Shown here piece after piece: positions 32,031-44,459 of a stretch of DNA of 64,000 nucleotides (the stretch's first letter is position 1; every line of letters begins with the position of its first letter). The notes below the pieces were generated by a model. That model did no database searches. It saw only the letters and a list, made by a program, of their open reading frames with translations, and was not told the DNA's origin. This DNA comes from Apoderus coryli. Lineage: Eukaryota; Arthropoda; Insecta; Coleoptera; Attelabidae. The DNA is taken from assembly GCA_911728435.2 (NCBI GenBank), contig OU452198.1, positions 35,555,902-35,619,901 on the forward strand. Reading direction: 5' to 3'. The position numbers and the translations under genes were made by a program.

Positions 32031-34800
32031 GTAGTTAGGTTGAAATTTCGGGTTGTATGCGGGTTCTTATATATTTAATTTAAGTTTTGCGTAAGTTAAC
32101 TCTATTGGGTTTAACTCGCACATATACGGAGGCGTTCTAAGAGATGTTTTTTTAAATCGAACTACCCTGATTTTTTTAGCCAATAAAATTGCATATTTTT
32201 GTTTTTTTTAAGTGATATACGACACTTAATAGTTTTAGTTTTAGAAATATCAAAAATCGAGAGCGGTATTGAAAAATTTATTGTTACGAGGATTTTTGGA
32301 CACTTTGTAATTTTGGTATAGTGTTAACTTCTGTTACGATTATGTTGTTAATCTTTAAAATACCAAAATTTTAAGTAGATTCAATAAAAATTTCCAGTTT
32401 TGATGCCTTAATAAACAACAAACAATGTGTAAGCTTATATTTCTACAAGAACAAAGGAAAATTGTTATGAATCTAAAACACTAAACTAACAGAACACTAA
32501 ATGTACAATAATAATTTGATATAATATTGCAACTCATACACGAAAACAAAAGTATAAATAACACCAGCACTCTGCCACTGGCTGATTCAATATTACTACG
32601 AGGGGCGGCAACAATTGCGACTTGAACAATTGCGGGGAAGAACTCAGTTTCCACCAATTGCGACTTGAATATCCGCATGGCGACAAAACGTGCGAGGGCC
32701 TACGCACCAATTAGGATCATTCAAGCGGCGTCTAACCACCTATTTCGTGTGGTATTGCCGATTTTACAGAAGATCGTAATTTCTTTTCCCTATTTTAATA
32801 TTCTGTTGTAAACATTTTAGTTATTAAATAAAAATAAAACAAACAACCACTTAAAAATGCTGAGCTTTTTTCATTATTATTATTATTTGTAATTGTAAAA
32901 AATCGATTTTCAAATTAATACGACTTCTTTTCTAGATCTAGTGATTTTTTGTAGTTAAATTTGGCAATATAGAATTTTTGTCCGAATTCCTGTCGTTGTC
33001 ACAGATTCGTTTGCTCCTGCGTCAGGAGTACCAATTATTTTTTAAGACTTGTATTTTTTATGGATTATGGAAGACAATGTTTTTCTAAAACTTTCGAAAC
33101 AAGCAATGATGATATACAGGGTATCCTATTAATAATAATCATAATCTTTATTGTGTCTAACAGACTTCCGCTCTAATACAAGACAAATCGTAAACATAGT
33201 TTTTACCTAACTTCATTTCTAAAAAAAATAGTGCCCAAATGGTTTTAAAATGGTGGCTAAAATATAAAAACTATGTTAAAATCGAAATAAATTGATAGAA
33301 TTATTTAATAGAATATGAAACTGTACCTAAAATTACTTCCAAATCCGTGCGTATAGGAAGTATGTGGATTTTTTTAAAAGAGCGTTATTATCAGTGGCGT
33401 GCGATGATATCTGAGATCAAGGAAGCAATTTTTACAAACACAAATAAATTAGCACAATGCTACCGTTTTAGATACAACAGATTTTGAAATTTAATGCTAA
33501 ATTATAATTTATCAAACATAATATGAATTCCCGTATTTTTTGGTTTTACCGGCATTAAAAGGTAGTAAACGTAAATTTTAATAAAAAATCAAGGGCTTAG
33601 TTGTCTAGATACAGGCTGTCAAAGGTTCAAATTTAAAATCGAAAATTTGCCATAATTCAAAAACTCCTTTAAATATTTTTTTCAAATTTAGTGACTTTAA
33701 AAATTAACCAGTGGCATGTTATATTGGTTAGTGACACTTTTTATGCCCCTATTTTTTACGCCACAGGAATAAATATATATTTTTATATTTTTTTAATTCC
33801 TTGCTCATTTTTGCCTAAAAAGTAACTTTTTGTGGGTCCGAATTGAAAGGTTTTGTAGGAATTTGTTTCTAGACAAAAGTCTGCAAGTAAAGTTCAAAGT
33901 AGGAACTTTTTTTAAATGAGGGATGTGTATACATACAAATTCCTGCAAAACCGTTTACTTTGGACCCATAAAAAGTTATTACTTTTCTTTAGCATGCCAC
34001 TGGTTACTTTTTGAAACAAATTGTTTATGTCAAAATATGGCTTTTTTAAAAAACATATCGGTCACTAAAAGTTTTTGAATTATGGTAATTTTTCGATTTT
34101 AAATTTGAACCTTTGAGACCCTATAACTAGACAACTATGCCCTTTAAGGGTATATGTCCCTATATCGAAATGCATGAATTAGCGAGAGCTTTCTGTGATA
34201 GAGCGTTGTCGGTCGAATATATAGAAACACCCTGTATAATAAATAAAGCTGTAATTTGTGTGAGCGTAGAACCTTTGACTGTATTGTTACATGTAATGTC
34301 AATTCATAATAAAAAATATTTCATGCTAAAGGAAATGCAAAATGTATTATTTACTACTTATTTGACAACATACCTTGAGTAGCAACAATTTATAGAACCA
34401 TCACAAATTATTAACAAAAATTTAACCCCGAAAAATTAACGCTTAATTGTTATTTTTGATTTAAATGTGAGAAACAGTTAATCGATTCAAAAAACCGCTG
34501 AAGTACCACGTAATATATCGCAAGGTTTTACCTTAACACGTTAACGACAAATTTGTAACTGAATAAAATAAAAATAGGCATATAGACGCATTTTATGTTT
34601 TATCAAGACGAACAAAAGAATTCATATATGTCATAAAACGCAAAAAATACAACGATAACTTGTAAACACCATATAAAATTGTAGAAAATACTTCAATTCA
34701 CTCTTCAAAAAAAGAAAAAGACTGAGATAAAATAATTGAGAACTTTATATGGAAAAATTTGTTCAAAATAAATCGTCTACTTACGGGGTAAATTTTAACC
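32031..34800. other. Repeat-rich stretch without gene
   Basis: 32560-32700 contains a short duplication (CAATTGCGACTTGAA twice, about 32609 and 32656). 33000-33780 is an inverted copy of repeat family R (GGTTTTACCGGCATTAAAAG at about 33541), and 33740-34140 repeats the 'cgccac..ggaataaatata' and 'catgccactggtta' words. No convincing coding region. Confidence 0.35.
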
Positions 34801-36060
34801 TCAGATTTAATTAAATAATTCTATATAGGAACAATGACTTGGTATGGTAAAATTTAATTCAGGGGGTGCCGTAGCCACTGTTGAATCTGCGTTTATGAAA
34901 TAGTTATTTAATTTATTTAAGACCTGTACTGGGTTTCTTATATCATCAGAAAAGATATCAAGCACATTACTACACCGAACGTCTCTTTTTGTAACTTTCT
35001 TTACCAATGACCATGTAGCTTTTGCCTTATTATGTGAACTCAAAATAAAATTTTTGTAGATGGTGCAGTAAGTTTTATAATAAGAATCACTGATCTGACC
35101 CCTAATTTTTTTATGATAAAGTAATCGTTTTTTTCTACTAGAAACTTTTATACCATTTGTAATCCACGTTCCCTTCACAGTTTTTTTCTTTTTTAGGGGA
35201 AAAATAATATTAATTAAATTTGTAAAGATGTTGAAAAAACAGTTATACGAATGATTTACATCTTCGGAACTGTATACCGACAACCAATTTTGATTTTTCA
35301 GCTCTTGCCTAAAACAGCCAATTTTATATATATTGAGGACGTTCTTCTAAGCACAGAGTTCGGAAGACTTCGTTTTCCGTACATATCATGCATTGATAGA
35401 ACTTGAGCATGATAGACCTGGAACCAAGACTGTACTCTGATAGTTACCTGCATTTGTAAACAGGTTATCTATGAGTGTTGAAGAATGTGCTGTATCTCTA
35501 GTGGCCTCAAAGATTGTCTGCACTAAATTATATGATCGTAAAATATCTATAAAGCTTTCATTCTTCTTATTTTCTAAAAACAAATTAAAATCACCAGCTA
35601 ATATGTGGGTGTAACCAGTATATTTTCTACTGCAATAGTAAAGAATTGCTTCGAATCTGAGCGGCAAATAAGTCAAAATTACCTGTACCTCGTCTATAAA
35701 TAGTTATAATTACAGTCCTTAAACTTTTACTAAGAGCACAAGCACATTCAATGTCCCCCTCGACACTCAACTGCACAATATCACAGTGCTTTCGATGAAG
35801 TCCAAAGTCTTCATGATGAATATGCATGCACCAGCATCCTCGATCTGAGTTCTTGTATAACAAGATACTAAATTATATCCCTCCAGATGTAAAGTAGTTT
35901 GTTCTCTATCATTGAGCCAATGTTCAGTAACACATACAGCATGCGGGGATAAATCTGATTGTTCTAAAAATGCATGTATTTCCATACATTTATTTCTTAG
36001 ACATTGAATATTTTGATGCAACACAGTGAACTTGGCAGAGCTTTTGCCTCCTATATTTCG
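34800..36060 (-). mobile_element. LINE fragment E: endonuclease and linker, no reverse transcriptase
   Basis: Minus strand, broken over several frames. LHQNIQCLRNKC starts at about 36024. CVTEHWL and the DAGACIF block follow, then GDFNLFLENKK (about 35590) and a STLIDNLFTN block (about 35470). After that comes the linker (GTWITNGIKVSSRKK, about 35160) down to 34807. This is the start of a Jockey/CR1-like ORF2. It has frameshifts, lacks the SDH motif in a clean frame and stops before the reverse transcriptase, so it is dead. Confidence 0.75.
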
Positions 36061-37180
36061 GGATACAGGCGTATCATGTGAGATTGGATTGATTTTGCGA
36101 CATTATTCGGAACATTTGTTTTTTTTTTTTGCAATTATGAAGTTATCGTTTAGTTTTGTTACTTGTTCTAACGTTTAAATAAATTTCGTTTAATTAGTAG
36201 AAAAAATTTAATTTATTTCAAAAAACTGACCATGTTTTTCAACAAGTTGATTTTCCTCGAAAACGCTCAACTTTATAGCATATGACCAAGAGTACCTTTT
36301 TTGTGTAGAAAAAAATTGGCGGTAATAATAGTAGTAATAGGTATCGTAAAACCGTACTTTTTGCGGTGGCGTAGGAACTGGGGAGAAAAACACCCATTAC
36401 CCCTTCAAAATCTTCACCAATTAGGAATTAAAAAATTGCGTGCTGCTACTGTGTTACATGTGCTAGAAGTGAATACTTCTTTCACGAGAGAGAGAGAGAG
36501 AGAGACTCCGCTATATACATAATAGTGTATGGTATAGGATATAGTGTGTAACATACACCACAAATACCTCTGTCTCTCTATCTCCCTCATATTTGTTATA
36601 TGCTACATCTCTTTTGCGGGACGAAAATTTTGTAAATCGTGTCGTGACGCGACCTTGAAAAATCACTCTCATGCGGCCAAAGAAGTATTCACTTCAAAAA
36701 ATAATCTTGCATGAAACATAGCTCATTATAAGTAGAAAATGCTTACAAAAGCTGTTTTCTATACGATACACGATTCTGGAGATATTCGCAAAAAACGGAT
36801 GGATCTATTTCAACTTCTACGAAGATTTTAGAGGGTAAGTTAATAAAAACTTTTTTCTATATTTTTGGACGAGCTCTCACATCCTAAAGTCCTGCGTATA
36901 TATTATGAAACACCCTATATATTATATATATATATATTCAATTTCAACTATACCGGGTCGGGCAGTACATTCGGCTCGATCTGTCGTAGCCTAACAAAAT
37001 TGAATTTGCAATTTTCGTTTGCGGGTGTGTATGTAGGTCTACCAGGAGCATTTAAGAAAAATGTTTTTAAATATACTGGGTAGCCCAGAAAATTGTGGCA
37101 TATCAAAGTTATATTTTTTTAATGAACACCCAGTATTTTTTGGATTTTTGTTGCATTTTATGGATAAAATAAACTAAAGT
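36061..37180. other. Repeat-like stretch with microsatellites, no gene
   Basis: Contains an (AG)n run at 36487-36506, a CT-rich run near 36575, and TA-rich microsatellite sequence near 36915-36935. 'aaacaccctatatatt' at 36907 resembles mariner-type ends. Short frames here have no recognisable motif. Confidence 0.4.
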
Positions 37181-37184
37181 TATT

Positions 37185-38346
37185 TGTTTTATTTTTTATT
37201 ATATTTATTTATTTTCTTTATTTCAAAAAAAGTATTATATTATTATATTAAGTATACCAACACATATACATGATACATATAGAGATAACACATAGTGAAA
37301 GAGTGTCACTAGTACAAGAGAAAAAACGTAACCTAATAGTTCCAACTACATAGTATTACAATATAAGTAATTAGGTAATTGTTCAAAACTACACAAGAAA
37401 TTGAAGTTTCTTATTTACTTTATAGGTACATATCTAGAATATAACTTTAATGTGGACTCAAATATTCGTCCAAGCTGTCTATGGCTCCAGATCCAACAAT
37501 ATTTGTCTCACCTCCCTTTTAAAGCAGTTTAAATTTGTCATTTTTGTCTTAAACTTACCGGAAGTTTGTTAACTATTTTTATTGTCATATACCAACTTGA
37601 TTTTTCTGTTAATGTTAATTTGTGTTATGACTGTGTTGTATATTTGAGTTGAACATGTTTTTATTCTTAAACCAAAACAACAAGCACTCAAATATATAGA
37701 TGCCATAGATTGTTAGGATTTTATTTTCTTTAAACTTTCCTCTACAAGAATCTCTCCATTTCATTTCTAAAATTAATCTTAAAACTTTTTTCTGTATAAC
37801 AAACACATTTACAGTTCGAGGACTACCACCCCAAAATACAATTCCATATCTGATTAAAGATTCAAAATTCGCGAAGTAAACAATTCTTCGGCATCTTGGT
37901 CCCAAGTATTTCCCTAGTATTCGTATACCATAACAAACTGAATTTAATTTGTTACACAACGTGTCAATTTGATGGTGCCAGCTTAAAAATTCATCAATGA
38001 ACAAACCAAGGAACTTTGTTGAGTCAGTGGTGGCTATCCTGTTTTCATTTAACGTTACATGATTTGGAATTTCATAGTTTCATTGTCTAGTTCTAAAGAA
38101 AATAACATTAGTTTTATTTTTGTTTAATATTAGTTTATTTTTCGAAAGCCACCTTTCAGCGTTTGTCATTATTATACTACCCTTTTGAACTAGTCTGTCT
38201 AGGTCGACATCTGAAGTAACTAGATTTATATCATCAGCATAATTTATAATTTGATTGTTCGTATAGTTTATTATATAGAGTTAATATCATTTATATATAT
38301 GACAAAAAATACCGGACCACAGATACTACCTTGAGGAATGCCACAC
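37185..38346 (-). mobile_element. LINE C/D, 3' part
   Basis: Minus strand from GIPQGSICGPVFF (about 38345) through a YADD-type motif (about 38235) and a thumb/C-terminal region (FIDEFLSWHHQ, YGIVFWGG; 37615-38004). It ends in an AT-rich tail with AATAAA-like words near 37190. Frames change several times. The sequence just before GIPQGS is found at 40775-41313, so this and that fragment are one LINE split by an insertion. Confidence 0.7.
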
Positions 38347-40770
38347 CCAAGTAGCATGGTTAGTGTTAAAAACTAAGCAAATTAATACAGCAACTTTAAA
38401 TGAGTGGTTAATACGTAATAACCACTAAATAAATCCCTATATAATCAGAATAACTTCATATTACAATTAGATAGTTGTAGTCACGTAAATCTTTCTATTG
38501 AAAACCACTTCGTAGGTTCATAACTTCTCGGTGCGATGGAGTGTGTTTAAGACGTGAGAATAACTAATGAGTATCACTTCAAATATGCCTATACTTCAAA
38601 GTGGAAATCAACTAATGTGGTAACCAAGCTATATCACTTAAATATCACTTAGAAGTAGCAGCGGCTTTGAAGTGATTATTAAAGTTTTGGCGACGTGTTC
38701 GTGATTCCTGTAAATTCCAGTAAATTTTCAAGCGTTTGAACTTTTTGACTTGCTCATAATTAGGCAATATCCTTTTATCTATAATAATAATAATAATTTA
38801 TTTCCAAATAATATATACATTCTTGTAAACACAATTCATGCCAGCCAGAAATAAATGAAATACCTCCACTGAAACCAAAAAATGGTTTGTGCGTGGATGC
38901 CATCAACTCATTTCGAAGCGTGCACTCGTATACGATCTAATCACAACATAGTATTAATATTAAAAAATTTGTAAAACCCTAAACCGAAAGAAAAAAAAAA
39001 TAAACACTTATTCATGAGTCATGATACAAAACAATTCCCTATTACATTTAGACACAAAAAATCAAAAACAATAAAATAAAAAACAATAGAACCAATAGAA
39101 CCAGCACACTCGAGAACTGCAGTTCAATTTAATAATTTATTTAACCTTGAGGAACAATCCGAAACCCATGCTTTTATTTTTCTTTTGAAATGAAATATAT
39201 TTTCAATATTTCTTATATTTACAGGAATATTGGAATATATTCTCGGTAACAAGAAATTAAAAGAACGTTGCCCTTTTCTTTTAGAAGCTTTTAGTTGAGA
39301 AAACTGTTTTTCTTTGTTATGCCTTGTATTGTGATGGTGATCAATAGAAATTAACGTATGTCGTTTTTTTGTTGTAGCAAAATAATTCTATAAAAATACA
39401 ATTGTCTCAAACAAAATATTCCACTCTCTTTGAACAATAATTCAGTTGAAAACAATTTAGCCCTATTGAAGATGATTTTAAGTAACAGTTTTTGAATAGT
39501 CTCTAGCGGCTTCACATGCACATTGTAAGCACCACCCCAACCAGCAATTCCGTACTGCAACAGAGATTGAACCAGAGCATAGTATACAGTAATTAACTGA
39601 GATCTAGGTAGAAATGACCTTAGCTGTCGAAACTTAAAAATGAGATAACGTATTTTTTTAACTAAATTTTGTATATGCTTGTCCCATTTTAAAAATCTGT
39701 CTATTTCAATACCGAGATAGGTTATAGAATTTATATTTAATTCACTGAATGGAGGTGCATGAGCGTTATTACAACTAAACGCAATATATTTAGTCTTTTC
39801 AAAATTAATTGAAAGGTACATTTCATCAAACCACGCTTTAATTAAAGACATGTCTTCTTCAGCAATTTCTTGCACTTCTCTCCAAGTTCCAGCAGTATAC
39901 AGAATCACAGTGTCATCGGCAAATGATGATACATCGCCTCTGCAGGATAATTGATAAAGACCATTGATGTAAAAATTGAAAAATATCGGACCCAAAACAG
40001 TGCCTTGTGGAACTCCATATTCTACCGATTGAGGTTCGCTTATTTCGCTATCAATTCGTACGTACTGGATTCTGTTTGTTAAATAAGTTTTAATGAGTTC
40101 CAGTCCTATTCCTCTAAACCCTATATCATTCATAATTCCAATCAGTGTTTCGTGATGTACGGTATCGAAAGCCCGTGCCAAATCTAAAAAAATGCATATT
40201 GTACTATTATTATTATCGAGCGCAGAATATATCTTATTTGTAAGGTGTACTATAGCATCCTCCGTTGATATGTTTTTCCTGAAACCAAATTGTCTGCTGG
40301 ATAAAATTTCAAACTTTTCTGCATATGAGATCATACGCTTTTTTATAGCCTTCTCAACTATCTTAGCCACATTTGAAATAAGAGATATGGGTCTATAGTT
40401 CGATTATATCTATCTATATTTATATTAAATTTTCTGTAATAATTTAGATGAAATAAATAACTGATATGTCGACCAAGTAAAATAGTTACAAATTAATATC
40501 CAGGACGGAGATGAAAATAATATTTACCCTAACCAAAAAAGACAAGGACACTATTTAGCCACGTCACTAGAACGAGGATTTAACATATTTATATAAGACT
40601 TAATAACGTGGCTGGAACGTTGTGGACACCAAAAAATTGTTCCCCATTTAGGTCACCGCCACGTTATAAAACCGTCTAGTTTACGTGGATATAATTTTGG
40701 CGATATAAGATAAAGTTACCAATATCGTGCCGGCTACGTGCTGATCACTTAAAATGCTACTTACGCAGGG
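38346..40770. mobile_element. Insertion with AAGTAGCAT inverted ends splitting LINE C/D
   Basis: The insertion interrupts the LINE between the codons for IENPC (right side) and CGIPQGS (left side). Its ends are inverted repeats of about 17 bp with three mismatches: AAGTAGCATGGTTAGTG from 38347, and the complement of AAGTAGCATTTTAAGTG at 40769. The flanking TGCG and TGTG may be remains of a target duplication, but this is not clean. Inside lies a separate LINE (B). No transposase was seen, so the family is unknown. Confidence 0.5.
38780..40404 (-). mobile_element. LINE B (Jockey-like), 5'-truncated with one frameshift
   Basis: Minus strand from SNYRPISLISNVAK (about 40402). Motif A is FLDLARAFDTVHH and motif C is FADD, both intact. 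One frame is open from 40370 to 39351. A single frameshift near 39355 moves the C-terminal part (HHHNTRHNK...NIRNIENIFHFKRK) into another frame, which ends at a stop near 39129. The element ends in an (ATT)n/(AAT)n microsatellite at 38783-38800, as is common for this LINE group. It lies wholly inside the insertion that splits LINE C/D, so it is one of the younger events. Confidence 0.75.
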
Positions 40771-41313
40771 ATTCTCAATCATGCCCGAATCAAAAACCTG
40801 TCCACTCTGTTTGATTCTTACCTTCTGTAATCTATTGTAGGTATAAGTAGGATCTGCACCACTCTAGAGCTCCGTATGCTTCGAGTTTTTGTAATAGCAG
40901 ATCATATCTTACAGTATCATACACCCTGGATAAATCTAAAAACATTCCCATGACTAATTTGTTTTCTTCTATGAATTTATATACATTTTGTACAAATTGA
41001 AAATCTGCATCGATCTGCCTTTAATATATCCATGTTGCGTATCATTAACTAAATCATACTTACTCATATATTTTATTATTCTTTGGACCATAAGAGATTC
41101 GAATATTTTCGAGAATCCTGGTAGCATGCTCATAGGTCTATAATTCGTAATGTCATCTGCATCACCTTTTTTGAAAATAGGTTTCACTATCGCTATCTTT
41201 AATTGCCCAGGGAAAATTCCATACTGAAATGAGTTATTGATAACAAAACAAAGAACGTTTTTAATTGACTCAATGTTAGGATCCCTATACCTAAATATAC
41301 CCGTTTGTCTCAT
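40771..41313 (-). mobile_element. LINE C/D, 5' part
   Basis: Minus strand: NNSFQYGIFPGQLK, PIFKKGDADDITNYRPMSML and a frameshift, then MGMFLDLSRVYDTV (motif A, with Tyr for the usual Phe), LLLQKLEAYGALEWCRSYL and RLQKVRIKQSGQVFDSGMIE, stopping at IENPC. It continues at 38346 (GIPQGS). The 5' end is truncated near 41310. Dead. Confidence 0.7.
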
Positions 41314-41319
41314 TTTTGC

Positions 41320-43283
41320 GTTTTTTGCAAAAGCATTCTGTGCGTTGTTACGTGTAATTTTTCCCTATATTATTATAATAATAGTAATCTATTTTGTAGC
41401 GATGAACACCCTGTATGGTTGAATATATTTAAATTTACGTACATGGATATTGCTGTTTAATTTTACCTTATAATATATCTCTGGAGTACGATAAGATTTT
41501 TTGGTCTAAGCGCTGCGCTGTTCGGTGGTTTGTCTATTTTTTTTTTGGATTGTAGGTAGTAGTAAACAGCATTTACAGAGATGAATATTTCGTTGAGAAA
41601 ATTTTAAGTTCGCGATATTGATACGCACCCGTTATAGGGGATATTATTTGAAATTTTTCTAAAATTGTATTTCACTGTTTCGTTTAGTGTTCTGGTGTTT
41701 TACCGATTTGGTAATTTTGTGAATTATGGATTATCGATATATTTGTGCCTCATTGACTCCTGATATCCGAAACCTATCTGAGTAAGTACGAGTAATTTTC
41801 CATAAAAATTACCGTGATACTTATTTTCTTCTGTATAAATTTCCAGTACTTTCCATAAGAACAAAATCATTTGATGCTGAATTGCTGAGTCCCAATATAA
41901 ATATATTGTATATTGTTTTGCTTTGAAGAAGCCACAACGATGATTGTGTAAGTACATATTATTTCTCGATCTCTATATTATTCTGGTTATAAAACCATTG
42001 TTCTTCTAATGATTTTTGGGTGTTCGTTGTGTATTTTAGGGTCCTAGGTATGCTAAATCCTTTGCAATAAATCCGTGTCCATGAATTGTCTTGGTTACGA
42101 TGTATGCTGTAATTGTGTTATTGGTTAAAGACTGCGGTGTGAAGAAGTCTGGAGTCCCGCAGCCTGTATTGTTGTGGCCAAAGTCAGATAAGAGGTTTAT
42201 ATATTATTCTTATTACTAATTAAAAGTATTAATTATATTTCATTTCTAGTATAATTTTCCATACGTTCTCAGCGTTTTGGTTACAATTTTTTTTTTTTTA
42301 AGAATAGGTATTTCTAATTTTCAATAGTAGTTAAAATTAGTGTACTTTTTGTCTGTGATAAAATCCAAAATTTTATACTTTTAGTTCATCATGTAAATAA
42401 TTTAATACTCGGGTCGAAACAATAATAATATCTCAATATTCTTCTAATTAGAACAAATTAAAGTTCTTTTCTTTTAGTTTCTGAAGGACTATACCTTTCT
42501 TAATGAATTTACAATCAGTATAAATACCTGATGATTAAAGAAATTTCAGTATACAGGGCGATTTAAAAAAAAAAAGAGAAAAAATAAAGGTATATGATTA
42601 TTCTAATTTATAATTCTGTAGGGTGCTTCTAATTAATAAGTAAGCATAGGTTGTGTAAGCCTTACGTGATCACGTCGGGAGATATTATTTCATGTTATTG
42701 AGATTTAAGATGAGTTTTATTATTGATAGGTATATTGAATTTGATATTCATCGTGTTGTTCGATCTATTATTACAGAAATATGTTTTTAAATAAATCGCT
42801 TACATCTCTTTGCGCCCTTATTTCATAAGTAAAATTAAAGAAAAACTAATTTAATTTCATATACAGGGTGAACTATTCTCAGAATAAAACTAAAACAACT
42901 TTCGTTACCTAATCTGTACTGTAATAACTTAAATGCACTGTCCATAGATTTGAAATAAATTAAAAACATCTAAGTTCGAGTAATTATGTTGCATTTTCAT
43001 CAACTTATAGTTAGTGGGTATGTTAAACAAACTGCAGTAATATTAACATTGATGTAATTGTCAATATTTGACGTTTCTGTATACGTAACGTTGATTATGG
43101 CGTTTGCCTACTAGATGATGGTTTCTGCAAATTGCGGCTCATTATTACAAAAACATATAAAATTCAAAATATTGAAGAAATGGAATATTTTAAGTATAGG
43201 GAAGTAAAAAAATTATTTTATTATCTATCAAACGGCATAGTCGCATATAGGTATACCATTCCATTTAAAAAAATTGACTTTTC
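41320..43283. other. Mostly single-copy stretch with one decayed coding-like region
   Basis: On the minus strand, 42215-42033 reads without stops (SDFGHNNTGCGTPDFFTPQS ... AKDLAYLGP). A second frame continues TQKSLEEQWFYNQNN (about 42020-41975), and 41957-41724 is open in another frame (LHNHRCGFFKAKQ). Successive open stretches on one strand with frame changes suggest an old coding sequence, but I do not recognise it. 42860 has an ATACAGGGTG word. The rest shows nothing. Confidence 0.3.
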
Positions 43284-43984
43284 CTAGTAAACACGTGGTT
43301 CAAGTTTAAATTCAATTAAATCTCGTTCTGCAACTGCCTGACGACGTTGGACTATATCATTTGTATACTCAGTATTCCTTCTAATATATTCTAAAATTTT
43401 GCTTGCTTAATTGAAATAATCATAAGAATATTGTATTTTTTTTTGTAGAAATCGAAAAAAGTCAATTTTTTCACAAATAAGTGGCTCAAAGGACAGAACT
43501 CAATAAAAACGAATTTTGTTTTCATGGTTTACTTGGTTCAGTTTTGTTAAACATATTTTCTCTCTTTTGGAATGTAAAAGTAGATATCAATTCAACACTA
43601 TTAAAATAACGATACCAAGGTATATATTTTTAAAAACAAAATAGATCTGTCATCTGTCTTCCACATAAAAACATGTTTCAAAAAAAACTATTTAGATTTT
43701 TTTTCGACTACAGGTCTTAAATAATTTACTTCAAGTTTCCTTCGGCTATCTTAGATATTAAGAAAGTTAAGAATGTTATAAAACAATTGAATAATTTTTA
43801 TGTTTAATACAAATATAAAATTACAAATGCAATTACCTGTGCCACTTGACCCCCATTCCATTGAAGGTGCTGGAAGTGGTTGCCATGCCGTGTAAATGGA
43901 TGACCATATATCATTGAATGTAATAAATGCCCCCTTGGAAACAAACTCTTCGTGTTCTGGGGTCCGAGGTGCCCAGTAGGGCAT
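43284..43984 (-). CDS. Small two-exon gene, 89-residue protein of unknown function
   Basis: Exon 1 is 43984-43837: ATG, 49 codons plus 1 nt, ending ACAG before a GTAATT donor. Exon 2 is 43405-43284: 122 nt after an acceptor ending TTAAG, closed by TAG. The intron is 431 bp. The phases fit exactly: 1 nt from exon 1 plus 2 nt from exon 2 give Ala. The protein starts MPYWAPRTPEHEEFVSKGAF, has a Trp/Pro-rich middle (DIWSSIYTAW, LPAPSMEWG) and ends with a charged helix (EYIRRNTEYTNDIVQRRQAV) and EFKLEPRVY. There is no signal peptide or membrane segment. An in-frame TAA lies two codons upstream of the ATG, which supports this start. Base composition is clearly richer in G and C than the surroundings. 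I do not recognise the family. It could also be the end of a longer gene with a 5' untranslated exon upstream. Confidence 0.65.
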
Positions 43985-44459
43985 GTATTATATTATTTTA
44001 ATAGATATACTAATAGGTCGAATTATATCAAACAAATTTTTAACATATAACAGAAACTTTATTTGAATTAGATAGATAGATAGATAGATAGATATATTTA
44101 TTCACCATCTTATGTTACAAAACATGTATAGTACGTCAAAAAAAATAACAAAAATTAATCAAAGTTACAGCAACAAAGAAAGGCTTACAAACAAATTAAA
44201 ATAGCACATAAAACAAACTAAAATCTAAAAAAATCTTACAATATCGCTTCTGAAATAGTCCTCAAAGGTATAAAAAGCTTGAGATATCAAAAATGATTTA
44301 ATACATTTGGTAAATTGGACTTCACCAAGGTTCTTTATGTGAGACGGCAGCTTATTATAAAATTTGACACAATAATAGTCAGAACCTTTCCTAGTCCTCA
44401 ACAGGCGGTGAAACTCAGGCAATATGTCATTGCGATTTCGCGTACCATAATTATGCATA

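Noticed and set aside
38346..40770. Clean target duplication around the insertion splitting LINE C/D
   Set aside because: Flanking bases TGCG and TGTG are only similar, so no duplication length is claimed.
42100..42194. Plus-strand exon candidate MYAVIVLLVKDCGVKK... with a GTTTAT donor
   Set aside because: Weak donor, no following exon, and the minus strand is open over a longer range at the same place.
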